38,508 bases of DNA, from positions 1-38,508 of the forward strand of contig CALFSW010000158.1 in the NCBI GenBank assembly GCA_937916505.1, in the 5' to 3' direction. The notes under the pieces are model-generated. The model made no database searches and was not told the DNA's origin. It worked only from the letters and a program-made list of their open reading frames with translations. A program made the position numbers and the translations under genes. This DNA is from an uncultured Verrucomicrobiales bacterium. GTDB taxonomy: Bacteria; Verrucomicrobiota; Verrucomicrobiia; Verrucomicrobiales; Akkermansiaceae. Shown here one piece after another: positions 23,859 through 31,336 of this stretch; positions within the stretch are counted from its first letter, which is position 1, and each line of letters starts with the position of its first letter.

Positions 23859-26800
23859 ATGAACTCCATTCAATCGATCCGCCGAACCTTCGGTATCGTC
23901 CTGCTCGCCCTTTGCGGTTTCTGCGCTCCGGTGCAGGGACAGGCCCTGGCCAATATGCACAAAGAAGCCCTTGATGCCATGAAGACTGGCAAATGGGCCG
24001 AAGCACAAGCCGTTCTCGTCAAGGCCACCAACACCTACGACGCCCGTGCCCTCCAACTCTTCGGGCCCCGCTTTGGCTGGTTCTGGTATCATCGCGGCTA
24101 CTGCGAAATCAAACTGAACATGTTTGATGACGCCATGAAATCGTTCGAAAAGTGCTACATGAAGTACAAGAACGTCAAACCAAAGCCCAATCAGGCCCCC
24201 AGCAACAACCTTTACAATAAGAGGGCTCTCCTCATGTGGGGCCACGCCGCCAAGGGTGCGGAAGAATGGGCCACCTCCATCCGGATGTATAAAAAGTTTC
24301 TGGCCGAGCGTGATGACACCCGCGACCGCTACGAAAAAGGCGTGTTCTACATCAACATGGCCATCAACCACTACAAGTTGGACAAGGTCACCGAGGGGAA
24401 CAAATTCCTCGAAACCGCGATCACCGGCAAAGTGACTTTCCCCACCCCGAACAAAGGGATCATGGCCGCCTTCAACGTCATGGTGGAGTCGGTCATCAGA
24501 AAGAAGAATGAGCAGGCTCTCCTCGATTTTCTCGCCAAGAATCGCGCCCATATTAAGTTGGAGCCATTTGAAGCCCACGAGTTTTCGCCTCTTTTCATGA
24601 AGCTGGCCCAGGATGCCCGCTCTGCGGAGATGATCCGGTCAACCTTTGAACTCTACGCTTTGGTCCCCAGCACCGTTGCGGCCATCGATTCCATTAAAGC
24701 ACGTCTTGCCATGGTGGGCACACACACCCGAACCATTCGTGATGGCTCCATGATCGTCAAAAGGGACGACTTGAACGGGAGTCTCACCGATCTTGAAAAA
24801 TCAAACTCGTCCGGTAAGGTCAATGAGGTCTATGCCTATCTCAACACTGCTGTTCTCCATGAGGAAGATGGAAATATCCGCGGTGCCTTTGCGGTCTACG
24901 AGCAGCTTGAGCTCTACTATCCCAATGCCAAAATCTTTCGCGATGGCAAGGTGGTCGCGGCTCGCGAGAATAATCTCTACAATCTCGTCCGGACGTCGGC
25001 CGTCATCGGGGAAGTTCTCACCACCGAGCATTACGGGTCGATTTTCCTGAAGGACTTCCCTGACAGCAAGTACGTCAAGGAGGTCCGCCGGATGATGCTC
25101 ACCAGCCTCTTTTTTAACGGAGAATACGAAAAGTGTGTCGAGGTTGCCGAACTCATGCTCCCAAGGCTGAGCAAGCCCTCCAAGCAGCACGAAGTTTGCC
25201 TCTTTGTCCTTGCCGGCAGTAAGCACTACCTCGGTGCCTTTGTCGAAGCCCAGCCTCTTCTCAATCAGTATATCGATACCTACAAGAAGAGTAAGGAGTC
25301 CGACAAACTCCGTGTTCAGGCTGCCACCTACTTCCACGCCGCCAACTACTCGCGCCTGCAGGAGTGGACCAAGGCCGCCGGCTTGCTCGATGCCTTCCTC
25401 AAGGAATACCCCGAGCCGAAATCAAACCTCTACTACCCGTTTGCCCTCTTCGATCGCGCCAATTGCTACTACGCGGAAAACGAGTATGAAAAAGCTCTTG
25501 AATACACGACCCGTGTTGAGACCGAGTTTCCCGGAGTCTCTGTGATGGAACAAAACCTCGCTCTGAAAGGGAATGTTCTCGAAGGGGTGAAGAAGCCTGA
25601 AGAGGCCGAGCAATATTACCTCAAGGCCCTCGCCCTCGCAGAGCAGAAAAAGAACGACCTGGTCTCCGGCGAGTGTCTCTTTTACCTGACCGCTTTGATT
25701 GGTAAGGAGAAGATTGGCAAGGAAGAGAATCCGCGGGTCGCCGAGGCCGTTCCATACTACAACAAGTTCTGGGAGGAATACGGTGACGAATCACCCTTCA
25801 AAGCGAAGGTGGCGGTCGCCGGAATTCCCGGGATGCGCAAGATCGGTAAGATTGACGAGGCTCTTGAGCGTCTTCAGGGAGTCATTTCCGAAATCGCCAA
25901 GATTCCCGGAACTCCGGGTCTTGAGGAATCCATTGGTTCCTACACCGATGAGTATCTGAAAGAGAAAACCCCGGACGAGCTCAAGGAACACTACTACAAC
26001 TTCCCGGGCATCGATTCGCGTGACATGGCCACCCGCGCCCTGCTTCATATCGCGATCATTGATGTCTTCGAAGGAGTTCTTGCCAGTGCCGGTAAGGAAA
26101 AGAACGAAGATCAGGCTCGCGATGCCCAGGCCATGATCAACGTTCTCTTCAAAGAACTTCGCGACAAATTCAGCCCCAAGGATCTCTCCAACTTCATTCT
26201 CGTGAAGGTCGGAAACTTCATTCGTAAGAATACCAACCAGCCTCAAGCGGCTCGCGTCTACTATGAGGAGGCTCTTGGCCGTGAGAACGACCAGTCGCAC
26301 AAGTTCGCCGCCATTTTTGGCCTTGCCGACGTGAGTGCCAAAGGAAGCTCCAAAGCTGACAAGGTCGAGGCCATCAAGTTGCTCAAGCGTGTCATCGATG
26401 ACTCCGACGATGACTCGGAGAAAGAAGAGGCCCTCTATTTGACAGCCTCCATCCATGCGGACAATGGCGACTACGACGATGCCATTGAGGCTGCCAAGGA
26501 ATATATTAATAACAAAAAGTTCCGTCAATACAGCGTCCCCTGCCGGATGCTCCTCGGGGCTTCTCATGACAAGGCGGGACGGGCAGATGATGCTCTGATC
26601 GCCTACCAGCAGGTCTGGAGCTCAAGCATGGGTGCCATTCGCTACTCGGCTCCTGCCATCAAACGTTGGATGGAGATTCTTTGGTCCCGAAGCGGAAGCA
26701 ACAAGAGCGGCAAGAGTGACCGCCAGTATGCTTACGAGAAAGGATACGAGTACATCAAGTTGACCAAACTTGCGGTTAGGAAAGCCACTCCTGCTGAGCG

Positions 26801-26888
26801 GGAACTCCATGACGAGGTGGGTGAATTGGTGAAAACCTACGAGGCGAACTCGGATACCGACCCCGTCGTTGAAGAGGAAGAGAACTAG
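23859..26888 (+). CDS. Large secreted TPR-repeat protein of the Exb operon
   Basis: 1009 residues with a signal peptide (IVLLALCGFCAPVQGQA) and many degenerate tetratricopeptide repeats: EALDAMKTGKWAEAQAVLVKA, WFWYHRGYCEIKLNMFDDAM, ANCYYAENEYEKALEYTTRV and LTASIHADNGDYDDAIEAAK are among the clearest. It should be an extended helical scaffold in the periplasm. Position directly after exbB-exbD-exbD is typical of verrucomicrobial and some other Gram-negative operons, where the TPR protein may take the place of a TonB/TolA-like transducer or assemble a partner in the outer membrane. Function is inferred. The C-terminus is acidic (VVEEEEN). Confidence 0.85.
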   Translation: MNSIQSIRRTFGIVLLALCGFCAPVQGQALANMHKEALDAMKTGKWAEAQAVLVKATNTYDARALQLFGPRFGWFWYHRGYCEIKLNMFDDAMKSFEKCYMKYKNVKPKPNQAPSNNLYNKRALLMWGHAAKGAEEWATSIRMYKKFLAERDDTRDRYEKGVFYINMAINHYKLDKVTEGNKFLETAITGKVTFPTPNKGIMAAFNVMVESVIRKKNEQALLDFLAKNRAHIKLEPFEAHEFSPLFMKLAQDARSAEMIRSTFELYALVPSTVAAIDSIKARLAMVGTHTRTIRDGSMIVKRDDLNGSLTDLEKSNSSGKVNEVYAYLNTAVLHEEDGNIRGAFAVYEQLELYYPNAKIFRDGKVVAARENNLYNLVRTSAVIGEVLTTEHYGSIFLKDFPDSKYVKEVRRMMLTSLFFNGEYEKCVEVAELMLPRLSKPSKQHEVCLFVLAGSKHYLGAFVEAQPLLNQYIDTYKKSKESDKLRVQAATYFHAANYSRLQEWTKAAGLLDAFLKEYPEPKSNLYYPFALFDRANCYYAENEYEKALEYTTRVETEFPGVSVMEQNLALKGNVLEGVKKPEEAEQYYLKALALAEQKKNDLVSGECLFYLTALIGKEKIGKEENPRVAEAVPYYNKFWEEYGDESPFKAKVAVAGIPGMRKIGKIDEALERLQGVISEIAKIPGTPGLEESIGSYTDEYLKEKTPDELKEHYYNFPGIDSRDMATRALLHIAIIDVFEGVLASAGKEKNEDQARDAQAMINVLFKELRDKFSPKDLSNFILVKVGNFIRKNTNQPQAARVYYEEALGRENDQSHKFAAIFGLADVSAKGSSKADKVEAIKLLKRVIDDSDDDSEKEEALYLTASIHADNGDYDDAIEAAKEYINNKKFRQYSVPCRMLLGASHDKAGRADDALIAYQQVWSSSMGAIRYSAPAIKRWMEILWSRSGSNKSGKSDRQYAYEKGYEYIKLTKLAVRKATPAERELHDEVGELVKTYEANSDTDPVVEEEEN

Positions 26889-26923
26889 AAGACGAGGAAA
26901 GAACCCCAACTGAAGAAACAGAT

Positions 26924-27835
26924 ATGAAAAAAATTCTCACCACCGCCCTCTTCGTGGCGGCCTCTCTTGGTTCGCTTTCCGCGGCCGAGCCCCGAATCCT
27001 CATCGTCACTGACAAGGATACCTTTAGCGGCTACATGGCTGCCGCTGATAACACGGCCTTCCTTTGGCGGGAGAACGAGAAGTCGACGGTGACTCGCAAG
27101 CAGAGCCAGAAAACCTGCACGGTCTATTTCATCCAGCCTCCCGAGTTTACCGAAGCGATGGATCTCTACAGGAGCCGGAATTATAAGGATGCGGCGGAAA
27201 AGTTTGCCCTGTGTGTGGAAGCCTACAGCAAGGTGAAGGAAGTTCCCGGAAATCCATCCGTTCTGGCTGGTTTCTATCAAATGGAGTGCGCTCGTCGTCT
27301 CGAGGATCTTGAAACCCTTGCGACTCTCTTTGCAACATTTGCGCCTGAGAATCTCCTGCAAGAATTCCATAAGGTCCAATACGAGATGTATGGGGTCATT
27401 TGGGACGCGGTGCGCACCAAGAGCTGGAGTCGCCTCGATACCATCTGTCGGGATGAGAAGTGGCGGAATCGCAAGCTTCCCGGCAATCTCCGGGCCCAGC
27501 TCGCCTACTGTCACGGACTTGCCCTGGAAGGTGGAAATCAGCCGATCAAGGCACTGAATGCCTACAACAACGCCTTTGTGGCCGACTTCTCGGCCTCTGA
27601 GGAAATTACCCGTAAGTCAGCGACCAACTGCCTCCGCATTCTTTTGGATCATGAGGACGTGAAGACGACCATGGGCCTCTATCCAACCGAGGACTACAGT
27701 GATGACTCCAACGGAGCAATGTTGATTAAGGAAGGGACAGCTCTTCTCAAGCTCTGGGACAAGGTTCTGGGCGCAGGCGAGAAGGTCCCGGTCAAATACA
27801 AGGAGTTCCTCAAGTTTCCGCCCAAAGGGAACTAA
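26924..27835 (+). CDS. Secreted protein of the Exb operon, TPR-like, unknown function
   Basis: 303 residues, signal peptide MKKILTTALFVAASLGSLSA. A short beta-rich start (EPRILIVTDKDTFSGYM) is followed by helical pairs resembling TPRs (AMDLYRSRNYKDAAEKFALCVEAYSKV; LAYCHGLALEGGNQPIKALNAYNNAF). I do not recognise a named family. It follows the large TPR gene by 35 bases and precedes a strong terminator, so it is the last gene of the operon and probably works with the large TPR protein in the periplasm. Confidence 0.8.
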   Translation: MKKILTTALFVAASLGSLSAAEPRILIVTDKDTFSGYMAAADNTAFLWRENEKSTVTRKQSQKTCTVYFIQPPEFTEAMDLYRSRNYKDAAEKFALCVEAYSKVKEVPGNPSVLAGFYQMECARRLEDLETLATLFATFAPENLLQEFHKVQYEMYGVIWDAVRTKSWSRLDTICRDEKWRNRKLPGNLRAQLAYCHGLALEGGNQPIKALNAYNNAFVADFSASEEITRKSATNCLRILLDHEDVKTTMGLYPTEDYSDDSNGAMLIKEGTALLKLWDKVLGAGEKVPVKYKEFLKFPPKGN

Positions 27836-27855
27836 AGACGTATCCGAAAAATCTC

Positions 27856-27890
27856 AAACGGCGATCCTGAAAGGGATCGCCGTTTTTCTT
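27856..27890 (+). terminator. Rho-independent terminator of the Exb operon
   Basis: AAACGGCGATCC (27856-27867), loop TGAAAG, GGATCGCCGTTT (27874-27885), a perfect 12-bp stem followed by a T-run. Confidence 0.92.
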
Positions 27891-27935
27891 TTGAGGGGGA
27901 AGGGGTTGTCTGGAATGACCATCTGGTGCCGGACT

Positions 27936-28613
27936 TCAGGAAGCCAGCGTGTCGTTGAAAAAGCGGAGGTTTTCGACGGGGTCTTCGTTGTTGAAGATGG
28001 CGGAGCCGGAGACGACGAAGTGAGGCTTCATCGCTGCGATTTGTGCGATGGTGTCTTTATTGACGCCGCCATCGATGCAGATGAGGAGGTCGGGTTTGAG
28101 GGCGAGGAGGGCTTCGATTTTGGCGGGGAGGTCGTCGAGAAAAAGTTCCTTGCCGGAGTAGGGGCCGACGCCGAGGAGGAGAACGTAGTCGATTTGGTCG
28201 AGGTAGTTCTTGATGAAGCTGACGGCGGTTCCGGGATTGAGCGAGACACCGCGGACGATGTCTTCGTGGGCGGAAATGCGGGCGAGGGTGTCGTCGATGT
28301 GGGCGGTGTATTCGACAGAGAAAGAGATGAGATCGGCCCCTGCTTTGGCGAAGGCTTCGATGTGTTGTTTTGGTTTGTTGATGAGGAGGTGGACGTCTTT
28401 GAGGAGATCCGTTTTGAGGCCGGCGACGAAGGGGGAACCGACGGTGATGTTTGGCCAGATGTTACCGTCCATGACATCGAAGTGGAGGAGGTTGACGTCG
28501 TTTTCCTGGAGAGTTTGCAGGGCGGCGTTTTGGTTGCCCATGTCGGCACTGAGGGTGGCGACAGAGAGTTGGGGGCGGGAGCGGATGAGGTCGATTTTTT
28601 CGGCGCGGGTCAT
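27936..28613 (-). CDS. Ribulose-phosphate 3-epimerase family protein, LsrE-like
   Basis: 225 residues from ATG 28613 (the open frame extends upstream into the terminator region without protein character). TIM barrel of the RPE family with expected metal/catalytic residues: H44 and D46 in LLHFDVMDG, H75 in DVHLLI, D181 in CIDGGVN. The phosphate-binding end reads VVSGSAIFNNEDPVENLRFF. The usual VNPGFGGQ loop is replaced by VGPYSGKELF, and overall wording (RGVSLNPGT, VVSGSA) resembles the LsrE epimerase-like protein of the Salmonella lsr operon more than housekeeping Rpe. With an LsrF-like gene upstream, it probably isomerises a phosphorylated ketose or AI-2-like intermediate. Substrate unknown. 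Confidence 0.8.
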   Translation of the reverse strand: MTRAEKIDLIRSRPQLSVATLSADMGNQNAALQTLQENDVNLLHFDVMDGNIWPNITVGSPFVAGLKTDLLKDVHLLINKPKQHIEAFAKAGADLISFSVEYTAHIDDTLARISAHEDIVRGVSLNPGTAVSFIKNYLDQIDYVLLLGVGPYSGKELFLDDLPAKIEALLALKPDLLICIDGGVNKDTIAQIAAMKPHFVVSGSAIFNNEDPVENLRFFNDTLAS

Positions 28614-28658
28614 GGGGATGGGAGTTTGAAGTTGGAAGTGTTTAGTTGGAAGTCGGAA

Positions 28659-28698
28659 AATTAAAAACCCCGAGGCTCTTGTGGGAGACCCGGGGTTT
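28659..28698 (-). terminator. Terminator or attenuator between the lsrF-like and lsrE-like genes
   Basis: On the minus strand AAACCCCG and CGGGGTTT (28691-28698 and 28665-28672) form an 8-bp stem with a partly paired loop, followed by TTTTTAATTTT. It should reduce transcription from the lsrF-like gene into the epimerase gene. Confidence 0.6.
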
Positions 28699-28736
28699 CT
28701 GAAATTGGCTACGGGACGGGACGCCCCGGCCACTGG

Positions 28737-29603
28737 TTATCCAGCGTTGTAGATTTCGATCGCTTCGGCGGGCTTTGCTCCGTTGTGAACGACCTCTTTG
28801 ACCGATCTCATCATGGCGAGAGGTTTGTCGGATTGGAAGACGTTGCGGCCCATGTCGACTCCGGAGGCGCCACACTGGATGGCGTTGTAGCAGAGTTCGA
28901 GTGCTTCAAGCTCGGGGAGCTTTTTACCACCGGCGATGACGACGGGGACGGGGCAGGCCGCGACGACGTTTTCGAAGCCTTCGGTGTAGTAGGTTTTGAC
29001 GATGGATGCGCCGTTCTCGGCACAGACGCGGGAAGCGAGGCCGAAGTAACGGGAGTCGCGAGCCATGTCCTTGCCAACAGCGGTGACTCCCATGACGGGA
29101 ATGCTGTATTTATTGCCGATGTCGACGAGGCGGCTGAAGTTGGCCACGGTGGAGGCCTCGGTGTCGGCGTCACCGATGGCGAGCATGGCGGCCATGGCGG
29201 AGACGTTCATGCTGATGGCATCGATCTCGGAGATGAGCACGTTGTGGTTCATCTCGGTGAGGATGGTGGTGCCGGAATCGGTGCGGAGACAGATGGGCTT
29301 GGTGTTTTCCGCAGGGATGCTGGTGCGAATCATGCCGCGGCAGCCCATGAGGCAGTCAGCTTCTTCGGCAAGCGGGGCGATGTTGAGATCGATGCGCTCA
29401 AGACCGGAAGTTGGTCCCATGAGGAAGCCGTGATCGAAGGCCAGCATGACAGTCCGTCCGGACTTGGGATTGAAGATGCGGGACATGCGGTTTTTGATGC
29501 CCCATGATGCGCTGTTCATTCCTTTGAGGTAGAATTTGGAAGTGTCAGCGGGTGTGTTGAGACCAAAATTGTCTCCGTCTCTGATGTCGTCTAGGTCAGC
29601 CAT
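28737..29603 (-). CDS. LsrF-like thiolase/aldolase (DeoC/LacD-type barrel)
   Basis: 288 residues, very similar to Escherichia coli LsrF by eye: start MADLDDI.DG, SRIFNPKSGRTVMLAFDHGF, PTSGLERID.NIAPL, VTAVGKDMARDSRYF, KTYYTEGFENVVA.CPVPVVIAGGKKLPE and ASGVDMGRNVFQSD. K203 falls at the same position as the catalytic lysine of LsrF. That enzyme cleaves 3-hydroxy-2,4-pentanedione 5-phosphate with CoA in AI-2 catabolism. No LsrK kinase, LsrG or Lsr transporter is nearby, so the substrate may be another phosphorylated dicarbonyl sugar. It lies between the UPF0261 gene (42 bases) and the epimerase gene. Confidence 0.87.
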   Translation of the reverse strand: MADLDDIRDGDNFGLNTPADTSKFYLKGMNSASWGIKNRMSRIFNPKSGRTVMLAFDHGFLMGPTSGLERIDLNIAPLAEEADCLMGCRGMIRTSIPAENTKPICLRTDSGTTILTEMNHNVLISEIDAISMNVSAMAAMLAIGDADTEASTVANFSRLVDIGNKYSIPVMGVTAVGKDMARDSRYFGLASRVCAENGASIVKTYYTEGFENVVAACPVPVVIAGGKKLPELEALELCYNAIQCGASGVDMGRNVFQSDKPLAMMRSVKEVVHNGAKPAEAIEIYNAG

Positions 29604-29645
29604 GGTATTAGTTAGTTGGTTGGTAGGTTGGTTTTTGGAAAGAGT

Positions 29646-30863
29646 TTAGTTTTCGAGTTTGTCGATGAGGTAGTTGACGGCTCGTTCCACGAAGGCGTCG
29701 TCCTGGGCGTTGTTGTCCATGGACTCGACTTCGATGGTGTCGGGGAGTTCTTTTTGAAGGGACTCCCAGTAGGCGGCGTCGAGCCCGGGGTTGTAGAGTT
29801 CGCCACCTTCGGCGGAGTAGCTGGAGACGCCCTTGAGGGGCATGAGGAAAAGGGTGTCCTTGGTGGAATGGGTGAGCTTTTCGCCGATGGACTTGGCGAC
29901 GCGGGCTTGTTCGTCGGCATTGAGGCGGGGAACGAAAACGTAAGGCGAGTGCCAGGTAATCTGGTGGTCGGTCCAGCCTTCGGGGACGACGCTGGGTTCA
30001 CTCACGAGGATGCCGAGGTGCTCGGATCCGCCGGGGACGATGACCTGGGGGAGGCCGAGTTTTCCGGCGACGGTGAGTCGGTCGGGTCCGCCGGCGCGGA
30101 GCACGCCCCAGACGCCGTCGGCGATTTCGCCGAGGCCGTAGTCAAAGACGGCGTTGATGATGCCCTCTTTCATCATCTGCTCCATGGCGTCACCACCGGC
30201 GCCGATGGCGTGGAAGGTGATGACTTCGTAGCCGGCTTTTTCAAAGAGGTCGATGGCGTGCATGGCACCCTGGGTTAGGACGCCGAGATTGGACATTCCG
30301 ATGACCCCCTTGGCGGTTGACTTGGTGATGCACTGCTCGGATTGGGCCATGCCCCAGGCGGCGGCGGCGGCGTTGGCGAGGATTTTGCGGGAGAAGACGT
30401 TGAGGCCGAGGATGTCGGAGACGGCGAACATCATGGTGATATCCTTGATTCCGACGAAGGGGGAAGTGTCTCCTGAAGCGGCGGTGGAGAGCATGACCTT
30501 GGGGAAGCCGTAGGGGAGGGCTTGTAGAATGGGGGCGCAGGTCGAGGTGCCCTGGGTGCCTCCGAGGGTGACGACCGCATTGATTTTGCCGGCCTCCTGG
30601 AGTTCGAGAATAAGTTTGGTGGCTCCCGCGACGATAAAAGGGTTGGCCTGCTCGCGGCTGGGTTTTACGAGGAGTTCGTCAAGATTTCCGCCGCCGGCTG
30701 CGATGACTTCCTGCTTGGTGATATCAGCTTTGAGCTCGGAATCGCCAATAAGGGAAAGGTCGATAAGGAGCGCTTTCCCGCCGAGAGTTTCGATTTCGGT
30801 GCGCATGAAATCGGCTTCGGCAGCTTTCGTGTCGAGGGTGGCGAGAATGGCGACGGTCTTCAT
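29646..30863 (-). CDS. UPF0261 family protein (Tm-1-like ATP-binding domain)
   Basis: 405 residues with the family's characteristic start (MKTVAILATLDTKAAEADFMRTEIETLGGKALLIDLSL) and later blocks VVTLGGTQGTSTCAPILQALPYGFPKVMLST, ITFHAIGAGGDAMEQMMKEG and VLRAGGPDRLTVAGKLGLPQVIVPGGSEH. The tomato Tm-1 resistance protein shares this domain, and plant and bacterial members bind ATP, but the bacterial reaction is not established to my knowledge. First gene of the three-gene set with the LsrF-like and LsrE-like enzymes, which suggests a catabolic step such as activation or processing of a sugar-derived acid or dicarbonyl. Cytoplasmic; no signal peptide. Confidence 0.88.
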   Translation of the reverse strand: MKTVAILATLDTKAAEADFMRTEIETLGGKALLIDLSLIGDSELKADITKQEVIAAGGGNLDELLVKPSREQANPFIVAGATKLILELQEAGKINAVVTLGGTQGTSTCAPILQALPYGFPKVMLSTAASGDTSPFVGIKDITMMFAVSDILGLNVFSRKILANAAAAAWGMAQSEQCITKSTAKGVIGMSNLGVLTQGAMHAIDLFEKAGYEVITFHAIGAGGDAMEQMMKEGIINAVFDYGLGEIADGVWGVLRAGGPDRLTVAGKLGLPQVIVPGGSEHLGILVSEPSVVPEGWTDHQITWHSPYVFVPRLNADEQARVAKSIGEKLTHSTKDTLFLMPLKGVSSYSAEGGELYNPGLDAAYWESLQKELPDTIEVESMDNNAQDDAFVERAVNYLIDKLEN

Positions 30864-31336
30864 GTTGGGGATGAATACCTTAGAAACCGGGAAGAGTCTT
30901 GAAGAAAAGCGGGTGTTTTTTGAGAAAGAGTTATTTTAGAGGAGTTAAGGGCATTTTGGTAAATTCGGCGGGTAATCAATCTCGGATTAGTGGTAAGGAT
31001 GAGTCATCACTTCAGTTTGAAGTGGAGTCGACTTTCGTTTTGAACGCGGCGCTGTGGGAGGCTGAGGTGATTTTTGAGGATGGTCTCAGGCTTCCTGATA
31101 CCACCGATCCTCGATTTGAGTTCGATCAGGTGGAGCCGGATCCCATTGACGAGATTCCCCCGAAGCTTTTTGCGAGACGTGGTTCCTTTGAAAGAATCGG
31201 TCATCCTGCATGTGGGAATTGAATCAGGCGGGAGATGGCGCGACGATGGAGAACACCGCAGGAGATGAAAAGCGGCTGGCTTGAATGGCCTTGATCGCTG
31301 GCTTTTAGCTGTCTATCGAGTCCTGTGAAAAGATTC
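30864..31336. other. Gap between the sulfatase and UPF0261 genes
   Basis: About 470 bases between two minus-strand genes. A TTG-initiated plus-strand frame at 30899-31222 (107 codons) has some protein-like wording (WEAEVIFEDGLRLPDTTDPRFEFDQVEPDPIDEIPP), but no recognised family, no ATG and no ribosome site. It may be a decayed gene piece. The UPF0261 promoter should lie here. Confidence 0.3.

Noticed and set aside
30899-31222. Plus-strand frame of 107 codons between the sulfatase and UPF0261 genes
   Set aside because: It starts with TTG, has no ribosome site or recognised family, and part of its length falls where a promoter is expected. Kept only as a note in the gap entry.
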